This document shows, one piece after another, positions 57,641-64,000 of a stretch of 64,000 nt of DNA. The stretch is from positions 1 through 64,000 of the forward strand of contig JAFGPV010000118.1 of the NCBI GenBank assembly GCA_016936015.1. The letters run 5' to 3'. Numbering within the stretch: the first letter of the stretch is position 1; every line of letters begins with the position of its first letter. Under the pieces are notes generated by a model. The model did no database searches. It had not been told where the DNA came from and was given only the letters and a program-made list of their open reading frames with translations. Made by a program: the position numbers and the translations under genes. The stretch is from Pirellulales bacterium. Lineage in GTDB: Bacteria; Planctomycetota; Planctomycetia; Pirellulales; Thermoguttaceae.

Positions 57641-59824
57641 TTAAGTAACTTCTCTCTCCGCCTCTTTCTCCTCCCGGAGGGCCCACTCGGCGCCCTTCTT
57701 GGCCAGCAGGAAGCAGGCGACGGCGAGGAGGACGAACATCGCCAGGCTGATGCCCTGCCCCCAAGCGCCTTCGTACCATGGGCGGGCCTCGCTGTCGAGG
57801 AACACCCCGATGCCCTCCTTGTGCACAATAGAGAACTTTTCGCCGATGGAAAGAAATCGAATCGGCGCCCCGATGGCGGTTTGGCGGAGGATGGCGATGA
57901 TTATGCCGACGATGGCAGCTCCGGCCATGAGTCCGGAGGCGATGAGTATGCCTTGTTCCCGCCGGGCGGTTCTCACCCTCTCGGAACCGCCGGTCTTGCC
58001 GACGATGTGAGACACGACGGCCCCGGCCAACACAGCTATGTTGATGTAGATTGAGAGATACATTCCAAGCGCAAAGGGCAACATCGGTATACCGGCCATG
58101 TAGAGCATGATGGCCACCACTCCGCCGAAGGCATAGAGGAGCAGCGGCTGATTGGCTGGCTCCTCGAGGAGTCCCTTGCTTACCGTTGCAATCATGGTGG
58201 CTTGCGGCGCGGGTAAAACTTTTTCATTGGCAACCTCCTCACCAGTGACGGGGTCAGGCACCAGAAAGTGGTAACCGGAATTCATGATGGGAATCACGAA
58301 AGCCACGGTTAAAGCAGCCACGACGACGCCGGCGAATTTCCATATCTCCTGGTTGCGGGGCGTCGATCCGATCCAATAGCCGATCTTGAAATCGGAGATC
58401 AGCGCCCCGGATGTAGACAGCGCGGTGCAGACCGCAGTACCGACGGTCAGGGCAATGAACATCCCGCCGGTTGTTCCAGTGAGACCTGACGCAACCAACG
58501 CCAAAATGGCTAGCACCACGGTGATTAACGTCATTCCGGAGATCGGATTGACGCCGACGATGGCGATAGCCTGGGCGGCAACAGGAGTGAAAAGAAACGA
58601 CAGGACAAAGCCTACCACCGCGCCGACAATGGCGTACTTCATGCTGACGCCGATCGCGTATGTCGCACCGGTCTCGACGTCAGGGCTCGTAATTCCCACC
58701 ACAAAGAACAGCAATGCCATGAGAATCGTCGCGCCGATCTGGATGAGGGTTACGTTGCGGGGAGACATATCGAGTTGCGTGCGCGGCGCCGTCTCTACCG
58801 TGTTGCTCGTGAGTCCTTTGAATCCCAAGGTGATGGAGTTGAGGACGATCTTCCCCATGCGGATGATGCCGATCAGTCCGGAGACGGCGATGGCGCCGAT
58901 GCCAATCGGTTTGACAAAATCTCTGAAGATAACGGCGGAATTCATATTGGCAACGTCATAATGTTTGCCAGCGAAGACAAAGTCGGGAACCTGCGATCCG
59001 AAAAGGTAAACGAGTGGGATGAGGACCAGAGAGGAGAACACCGACCCGGCGGCGATAATGGCAGCATATCGGAGTCCGATAATGTAGCCAAGGCCAAATA
59101 GCGCGGCAAGACCATTCATGGATATGTCAAATCGCAACGCCGACATATTCTCACCGAATTTGCCGAAGAGAGTTTTAGTAGTCATCATGGGATTCCAAGC
59201 ATGGATCGCGTCCGCAATGAAGTCGTAGGCTGCGCCAAGGCCGAAGGAAGCAAACAATACCTTGCCAGCGCCGGCGGACGTGCTCTCACCGGATACCAGG
59301 ATTTCGTTGACGGCGGTCGCCTCCGGGAAGGGAAGCTCGCCGTGGAGTTCTTTCACGAAGTACTTACGGAGCGGAATGATTAGTACGATCCCTAGGAATC
59401 CGCCGATCGAGCAAGCTAGGAATATTTGCCACCACTCCACGTCGAGCTTGCCAATATAAAGCGCCGGAATGATGAACGCGGCGCCAGCGGCGACCACACC
59501 AGACGCTTGGCCAATAGACTGCACAATGACGTTCTCGAGGATCGTGCTCTTGCCACTGCGTTTCATCCCCTGCCGACCGAAGAAGATGGCCAAGATAGCA
59601 ATCGGGATGGCGGCTTCTATACCGTTACCCGTCCGTAGCGCGATGTAAACACAGGCGGCTGAGAAGATAATCACCAAAGTCAAACCCATCGTGACGGACC
59701 AAGTCGTCACTTCCGCCCGCCGGTCCTCCGGAGGAACGATGGGCCGGTACTCTTCGCCCGGCGCGAGCTTGGTGTAGGCGTTGTGTGGAAGGATCTTGCT
59801 GGTTTTTCTGGAAGTGGTTTCCAT
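57641..59824 (-). CDS. OPT family oligopeptide transporter (pepT-linked)
   Basis: 727 aa from ATG 59824 (METTSRKTSKILPHNAYTKL). A frame extending to 59887 starts inside palindrome D2, and ATG 59842 is an alternative. It is an inner-membrane transporter with about 16 hydrophobic helices. OPT features: LPHNAYTKLAPGEEYRPIVP, IALRTGNGIEAAIPIAILAI and GELPFPEATAVNEILVSGES. In other OPT proteins the last of these is the conserved PxxTA.AE region, and here it reads LPFPEATAVNE. Its GC and codon use look lower than the pepT gene. It lies downstream of pepT on the same strand, separated by 128 bp holding D2, so peptide import and peptide cleavage are probably co-expressed. Confidence 0.92.
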   Translation of the reverse strand: METTSRKTSKILPHNAYTKLAPGEEYRPIVPPEDRRAEVTTWSVTMGLTLVIIFSAACVYIALRTGNGIEAAIPIAILAIFFGRQGMKRSGKSTILENVIVQSIGQASGVVAAGAAFIIPALYIGKLDVEWWQIFLACSIGGFLGIVLIIPLRKYFVKELHGELPFPEATAVNEILVSGESTSAGAGKVLFASFGLGAAYDFIADAIHAWNPMMTTKTLFGKFGENMSALRFDISMNGLAALFGLGYIIGLRYAAIIAAGSVFSSLVLIPLVYLFGSQVPDFVFAGKHYDVANMNSAVIFRDFVKPIGIGAIAVSGLIGIIRMGKIVLNSITLGFKGLTSNTVETAPRTQLDMSPRNVTLIQIGATILMALLFFVVGITSPDVETGATYAIGVSMKYAIVGAVVGFVLSFLFTPVAAQAIAIVGVNPISGMTLITVVLAILALVASGLTGTTGGMFIALTVGTAVCTALSTSGALISDFKIGYWIGSTPRNQEIWKFAGVVVAALTVAFVIPIMNSGYHFLVPDPVTGEEVANEKVLPAPQATMIATVSKGLLEEPANQPLLLYAFGGVVAIMLYMAGIPMLPFALGMYLSIYINIAVLAGAVVSHIVGKTGGSERVRTARREQGILIASGLMAGAAIVGIIIAILRQTAIGAPIRFLSIGEKFSIVHKEGIGVFLDSEARPWYEGAWGQGISLAMFVLLAVACFLLAKKGAEWALREEKEAEREVT

Positions 59825-59844
59825 GGGATGAGGGACTTTCATAT

Positions 59845-59916
59845 TGTAGGAGGCGGCTCCTGCCGCCGATGGGAACTTATATCCCATTCAATCGGCGGCA
59901 GGAGCCGCCTCCTACA
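59845..59916. repeat. Family D 26-bp perfect inverted repeat, copy D2
   Basis: Arms 59845-59870 (TGTAGGAGGCGGCTCCTGCC GCCGAT) and 59891-59916 are exact reverse complements around a 20-nt loop. Compared with D1, one base pair is changed in both arms at once (C:G to T:A). The loops are unrelated in sequence but equal in length. Confidence 0.92.
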
Positions 59917-59952
59917 GGGATCATTGAAAGGCAATTTGTAGTACGACGCTCT

Positions 59953-61194
59953 TCAGCCCTTGTCCTCCCCCCACACTTCCGCCAGCGCCACGAGCCACTC
60001 GGCCGTCTCGATCATTTCGTCGAGGCAGGCCCATTCCAGGGGCGAGTGGGGATTGTGGTCGCCGCAGGAGAGATTGGGTGTGGGCAGGCCCAGCTCGGTC
60101 AGGCGCGAGCCGTCGGTGCCGCCGCGGACGATGGTCCGCTTGGCCGTCCGGCCGAGCCGCCGCAGGGCCTCCTCGGCATACGCCACGGCCCGCGGCTCCT
60201 TAATCAATCCCTCGGCCATGTTGCGATACTGGCGCTCGATGGTCACGTCGATCTTCGAGCCGGGGAACTCCTGCATCGTGGCCGCGGCCGCCTGGTGGAC
60301 CCGATCAGCCCGATCCGAAAGCTGCGCGGCGTCGAAATCGCGCAGCAGGATCTTCAGCTTCATCTCGCCCACGCCGCCGGCAAGATCGTAAGGGTGCATA
60401 AAGCCTTCGCGGCCCTCGGTCGACTCGGGCGAGAGAACGTCGCGTGGCAGCCGGGCGATAAAATCGCCGGCCATGCGGATGGCGTTGACCATCCGCCCCT
60501 TGGCGATCGAGGGGTGGATGTTCACGCCCTGGAACTTCACCACCGCCTGGTCGGCCGAAAACGTCTCCACGTCGATTTCGTTGCTGCCGTGACCGTCCAA
60601 CGTATAGCAGACCGTGGCGCCGATCTCCTTCGGATCCAGCTTGTCCACGCCGTGGCCCAACTCCTCGTCGCAGGTGAAGCAGATACGCAGCGGGCAATGG
60701 GCAATCTCGGGATGTTCCAGTAGCCAGGCGGCGGTCTCCATGATGATCGCTACGCCGGCCTTGTCGTCGGCGCCGAGCAAGGTCGTGCCGTCGGAAGTGA
60801 TCAGCGTCCGACCGCGGAGCGCCTCCAGGCCGGGATTGTCGGCCGTGCGGATCACCCGGCTGGGATCGCCGGGCAACACGATGTCGCCGCCGGGATAGTT
60901 TTCGATCACCTGCGGCCGGATCCCCGCCCCGCTGGTCTCCGGCGAGGTGTCGAGATGGGAACACAAGGCAACTACGGGGGACTGCCCCTTGACGGTGCAC
61001 GGGACGGTGCCCAACACGATCCCGTGCTGGTTCTGACTGGCGTCGGCTACTCCCATGGCCTGAAGCTCGCCGAGCAGCAGCCGTCCGAACTCCATCTGTC
61101 CGGGCGAGCTGGGATACCCTTCGGCATCAGGCCGGGCAGTCGTGTCGATCTGGACGTAACGCAAAAAACGCTCTAAAAGACGTTCTCGGTTCAT
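59953..61194 (-). CDS. pepT: Peptidase T (tripeptide aminopeptidase)
   Basis: M20-family dizinc aminopeptidase releasing the N-terminal residue of tripeptides, 413 aa. Zinc ligands and catalytic residues: VALCSHLDTSPET (His, then catalytic Asp two residues later), TTLLGADDKAGVAIIM (bridging Asp), FTCDEELGHGVDKLD (catalytic Glu then Glu) and YTLDGHGSNEI (Asp). The last His ligand lies in NLSCGDHNPHSPLEWA. The dimerisation/lid domain is INGHP-like here (GVNIHPSIAKGRMVNAIRMA). The product is cytosolic and fits the OPT peptide importer downstream. The ATG is followed by NRERLLERFLRYVQIDTTAR, as usual. Confidence 0.95.
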   Translation of the reverse strand: MNRERLLERFLRYVQIDTTARPDAEGYPSSPGQMEFGRLLLGELQAMGVADASQNQHGIVLGTVPCTVKGQSPVVALCSHLDTSPETSGAGIRPQVIENYPGGDIVLPGDPSRVIRTADNPGLEALRGRTLITSDGTTLLGADDKAGVAIIMETAAWLLEHPEIAHCPLRICFTCDEELGHGVDKLDPKEIGATVCYTLDGHGSNEIDVETFSADQAVVKFQGVNIHPSIAKGRMVNAIRMAGDFIARLPRDVLSPESTEGREGFMHPYDLAGGVGEMKLKILLRDFDAAQLSDRADRVHQAAAATMQEFPGSKIDVTIERQYRNMAEGLIKEPRAVAYAEEALRRLGRTAKRTIVRGGTDGSRLTELGLPTPNLSCGDHNPHSPLEWACLDEMIETAEWLVALAEVWGEDKG

Positions 61195-61330
61195 CGTTCC
61201 TTGCTCCGCTGAAAGTCAACTGATCACCCGCCCGGACACCCTCCCGGCAGTCAATTCCCCTTATCCTAACTTCCATGTCCGGAAGGCACAATATGCTAGG
61301 CCGCTTATCTTAGGGTGTATCTTGAAATGC

Positions 61331-61378
61331 AAAAAAAGTCCCCTCTCCGGGCACCACGCAGCAGTCGGGGAGAGGGGA
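61331..61378 (-). terminator. Rho-independent terminator of the fucosidase gene
   Basis: A 10-bp perfect stem TCCCCTCTCC (61339-61348) / GGAGAGGGGA (61369-61378). On the minus strand it is followed directly by ACTTTTTTT. It lies 44 bp past the fucosidase stop codon. The arms recall repeat family A but the loop is different. Confidence 0.8.
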
Positions 61379-61421
61379 AATTTTAAGACGCGTTTTTTCG
61401 TTAACAACCGGCGGAGTCGGG

Positions 61422-63233
61422 TTAGTTTTCCCCTTTCGGCTTTACATTGGGGAGCGGTCGGAGGACGAGCTTCTGGACGTCGAAGACGGCGACGCCGCCG
61501 TTGCGAACCTTGAGGCAGCGGAGCGCAACCGATTGGTTACCGGCCTTTTTAATATCGACCATGCCGGCCACGACGGTGAGGCGATCGAACCAACCGCCCG
61601 TATCGTGAGCCTCCGCTTCGAGTTTTTCGCCGGCTACGTCGACGCGGTACTTGCCCCCATTGCCGGGCGCACAACCATACGTGATTTCGACTTGGTACTT
61701 GCCCGGTTTGGGGATGTGGACGGGCCAATTGACCCAGTCCCTCATCCGCGTCCAATATCCAATGCTGTCGCGGCCCGGCAGACCGTCGTAGCGGATGACG
61801 GGGCCGTTGAGTTCGGCGTCGCGGGCGAGCAGTTCCAACGTACCGTCGGCGGCCGGCTTGACACGGTAGAACGTCACCTGGGGGCGGCCCCGGATGTCCA
61901 GGACCACGACCGAATCGTGCTCGCTGGGGGCCTTCGGCCCGACGTCGACGCGGATTTCCTTGTCCCCGTCAGTTTCTTGCTGACTGACGGTTAATGGTTT
62001 CCGGACCGGATCGGTCAACAGGAAGGCGGCGATGGGGGTATTTTCGATGCGGGGGACAACCAGCCGGCCGTCCTTGGGCCAGTCGAATACGTGAAGGAAG
62101 AGGCGGACGCGGTCGTCGCCGAGGTCTTTGCTGGTGATGCAGCCCCAGGGCAGGCGCCGCCGGTAAGGACCGGCGTTCGTGCCGTAAATGCTTTGACCGT
62201 TGACGGCAAGCCAGCGGCCCATCTCCTCAAGACGATCGACGCTGGGCTGGGGGATGGTCCCGTCGGGGGCGGGTCCGATATTCAACAAGTAATTGCCTCC
62301 CTTGCTCGCGCAGTTGGCAAGCATTTGAATCAACGTCGTCGCCGATTTCCAGTTGTGGTCCTGGTTCTTGAAGCCCCAGGTGTCGTTGATTGTCATGCAC
62401 GCTTCCCAATTCTGACCGCCCGATGAGATCGGGGGAACGTACTGTTCGGGTGTGCCGAAATCGCCGGCCTGGTCGGCGCCGCCGTGGCCTAAACGGTTGT
62501 TGATGATAATGCCGGGCTGAAGCCCGCGGACATAGTCGTAGATCTCTTGGCCTTGTTTGTTCGTAAAGGTCCGATCCCAACTCCCGTCGAACCAGAGAAC
62601 GTCGATTTTTCCATAGTTGGTCAGCAATTCGCGAAGTTGATCCTTCATAAACTTGACGTAGCGTCCATAGTCGGCCCGATCGGCGGGCCGATTGTCGCCG
62701 GGCCGCCGCGGAGTGTAGTCGGGATGGTACCAGTCCAAGATCGAATAATACCAACCCAGCCGCATGTTGTGCGTGTGACAGGCGTCGGCCAACTCCTTCA
62801 TCAAATCGCGCTTCAACGGCGAGGCCATCACGTCATAGTCGGAGTGCTTGGTATCGAACAGCGAAAAGCCCTCGTGGTGGCGCGTCGTGATGACGATGTA
62901 CTTCATGCCGGCGGCCTCCGCCAGCCGGACGATCCACTCGGCGTCGAACTGCGTGGGATTGAAGCGGTCTTTCAACGGCACATACTTCTCCAACGGCGCT
63001 TTTGTTGTGCTCAGGGTCCAGGTGGAACACCCATTGACGGGCTTGCCGTCTAATTGACCGGCGGCTACGCTGTAGAGCCCGAAGTGGATGAACATGCCGA
63101 ATCGAGCGTCGCGCCACCAATCCATGCGCTGGTCGCGTTCGGCAGTGGTTTCTTGGCTCAAGGCGCGTGTGCTTTGCAGGAACATGCCGGCGGCAAGCAT
63201 AAGCACTAGGGCAATCAATTCAACTTTTCGCAT
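61422..63233 (-). CDS. Secreted alpha-L-fucosidase (GH29) with C-terminal carbohydrate-binding region
   Basis: 603 aa with a signal peptide (ELIALVLMLAAGMFLQSTRA). GH29 catalytic barrel: WWRDARFGMFIHFGLYSVAA G, MKYIVITTRHHEGFSLFDTK HSDYDV, MRLGWYYSILDWYHPDYTPR, and the nucleophile region KIDVLWFDGSWD (Asp near 215). It continues IIINNRLGHGGADQAGDFGT PEQY, GNYLLNIGPAPDGTIPQPSV and ERLEEMGRWL-type sequence. The C-terminal about 220 aa are a beta-rich module (GKYQVEITYGCAPGNGGKYR VDVAGE) of carbohydrate-binding character. It acts on fucosylated polysaccharides such as algal fucans. It lies immediately downstream of a partial paralogue on the same strand. Confidence 0.93.
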   Translation of the reverse strand: MRKVELIALVLMLAAGMFLQSTRALSQETTAERDQRMDWWRDARFGMFIHFGLYSVAAGQLDGKPVNGCSTWTLSTTKAPLEKYVPLKDRFNPTQFDAEWIVRLAEAAGMKYIVITTRHHEGFSLFDTKHSDYDVMASPLKRDLMKELADACHTHNMRLGWYYSILDWYHPDYTPRRPGDNRPADRADYGRYVKFMKDQLRELLTNYGKIDVLWFDGSWDRTFTNKQGQEIYDYVRGLQPGIIINNRLGHGGADQAGDFGTPEQYVPPISSGGQNWEACMTINDTWGFKNQDHNWKSATTLIQMLANCASKGGNYLLNIGPAPDGTIPQPSVDRLEEMGRWLAVNGQSIYGTNAGPYRRRLPWGCITSKDLGDDRVRLFLHVFDWPKDGRLVVPRIENTPIAAFLLTDPVRKPLTVSQQETDGDKEIRVDVGPKAPSEHDSVVVLDIRGRPQVTFYRVKPAADGTLELLARDAELNGPVIRYDGLPGRDSIGYWTRMRDWVNWPVHIPKPGKYQVEITYGCAPGNGGKYRVDVAGEKLEAEAHDTGGWFDRLTVVAGMVDIKKAGNQSVALRCLKVRNGGVAVFDVQKLVLRPLPNVKPKGEN

Positions 63234-63380
63234 TGGCAGGGTCCATTGGTATAAAAGGGGTTATTGATGCCGTGGTGGCTAATTTACGATTGCGAAACAT
63301 TTTTCCCGGGGAACCGGCTATTTGGCGACCAACCTCCGGTTGATCGCCAAAATCCTTGTTCATTCGCCATGCAGGGGGCA

Positions 63381-64000
63381 TTAGTTTTCGCTTTTCGGCT
63401 TTTCATCGAGGAGCGGCCGCAGGACGATTTTTCGGACATCGAAGACGGCTACTCCGCCCTTTTGAATTTCGAGGCAGCGGAGATCGACTGACTGATCACC
63501 CGAATTTTTTACATAGACCGTGCCTACGATATCGGTGGTGCAATCGAACCAACCGCCGGTTTCGCGAGCCTTGGCCCGGAGCTTTTCGCCGGCCAGGTCG
63601 ACGCTATACGCGCCTCCGTTACCCGGTGCGCAACCGTAGGTGATTTCGACTTCGTACTTGCCGGGTTGGATGATCTTGACAGGCCAACTAACCCATTCTT
63701 TTACTTGGGTCCAACACCCAATGCTATCTCGGCCCGGCTGACTGTCGTAACGCACCACTTGGCCGTTGAGTTGGGCGTCGCGCGCAAGCAGTTCCAACGT
63801 GCCATCGGCGGCCGGTTTGATACGTAAGGGCGTTACCTGGGGCGGGCCTTGAATATCCAGAGCTACGACCGAATCGTGGTCGCTGGGGGCCTTCGGCCCG
63901 ACGTCGATGCGGATGAACTTATCCCCTTGATCTTCTTCTTGACGGACACTCAACAATTTTTGGGACGGATCGGCCAATAGATGAGCGGCCAGGGGCGTGT
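63381..64000 (-). CDS. Second GH29 fucosidase, C-terminal part (runs off the window)
   Basis: An open frame enters from beyond the window edge and ends at 63381. The 206 visible residues align along their whole length with the C-terminal module of the fucosidase next to it: LDIQGPPQVTPLRIKPAADG TLELLARDAQ against LDIRGRPQVTFYRVKPAADG TLELLARDAE, and KYEVEITYGCAPGNGGAYSV D against KYQVEITYGCAPGNGGKYRV D. It is therefore a tandem paralogue in the same orientation, 147 bp upstream of it. The catalytic domain is outside the window. Confidence 0.88.
   Translation of the reverse strand, partial: TPLAAHLLADPSQKLLSVRQEEDQGDKFIRIDVGPKAPSDHDSVVALDIQGPPQVTPLRIKPAADGTLELLARDAQLNGQVVRYDSQPGRDSIGCWTQVKEWVSWPVKIIQPGKYEVEITYGCAPGNGGAYSVDLAGEKLRAKARETGGWFDCTTDIVGTVYVKNSGDQSVDLRCLEIQKGGVAVFDVRKIVLRPLLDEKPKSEN

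Overview
The window looks like a chromosome segment of a planctomycete, probably of the Pirellulales type. The inference rests on several traits seen together: high-GC genes with long, GC-rich spacers full of palindromic repeats; a murC-murB-ftsQ wall/division remnant with no ftsZ or ftsA; csrA; a PEP-CTERM protein; secreted glycosidases; a FlgI-like HEAT-repeat lipoprotein; and Lpg1974/BBP7-like outer-membrane barrels. No rRNA, tRNA, CRISPR array, phage or plasmid backbone was found.

Layout. 0.3-6.5 kb (minus strand): the chaperones clpB and dnaK, separated by two lower-GC accessory genes, a DUF559/Vsr-like endonuclease and a possible PD-(D/E)XK-type protein. These are bounded by alternating inverted copies of a palindromic repeat (family A here). 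6.8-15.3 kb (plus strand): an OPT transporter, a SpoU-type RNA methylase, purA, uppS, murC, murB and ftsQ, then csrA on the minus strand. 15.9-20.9 kb (plus strand): a one-carbon cluster of a corrinoid protein, a MetF-type reductase with a MetV-like Cys-rich tail, a methyl-THF:corrinoid methyltransferase and formate-THF ligase. 21-26.8 kb: a PEP-CTERM protein, a haloalkane-dehalogenase-like hydrolase, a REP-associated Y1 transposase among REP palindromes, and a secreted CehA/PHP-like protein. 27-31 kb: a DnaJ-like protein, rnpA, yidD and a UvrD-type helicase. 31-37 kb: an envelope region with a zinc-ribbon membrane protein, a C39-like peptidase, two outer-membrane barrels and a small secreted Cys protein. 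37-45.5 kb (minus strand): an alpha-glucan operon malQ - GH57 - treY. 45.5-52.8 kb (minus strand): a SMI1/KNR4-HEAT protein, smc and the FlgI-like HEAT lipoprotein. 53-57.5 kb (plus strand): a DUF1680/GH127-like secreted enzyme, a methyltransferase and a methyltransferase-glycosyltransferase fusion. 57.6-64 kb (minus strand): pepT with an OPT transporter (a peptide-use pair), then two tandem alpha-L-fucosidases, the second running off the window.

The most notable signal outside ordinary genes is the repeat ecology. At least six repeat families recur, several built on a 7-bp period. They fill spacers, supply or mimic start and stop codons (purA, uppS, rnpA, yidD), and have entered two conserved coding regions in frame (the SMC hinge and MalQ). 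Two families flank single-domain nuclease or transposase genes: the REP copies around the Y1 transposase, and inverted family-A copies placed 7 and 10 bp from the ends of the DUF559 nuclease gene. The second arrangement is the best candidate for an undescribed repeat-mobilising element. Two long palindromes (family D) keep perfect arms through a compensatory base change.

All calls come from reading the sequence and translations. No database search, alignment or folding program was run.
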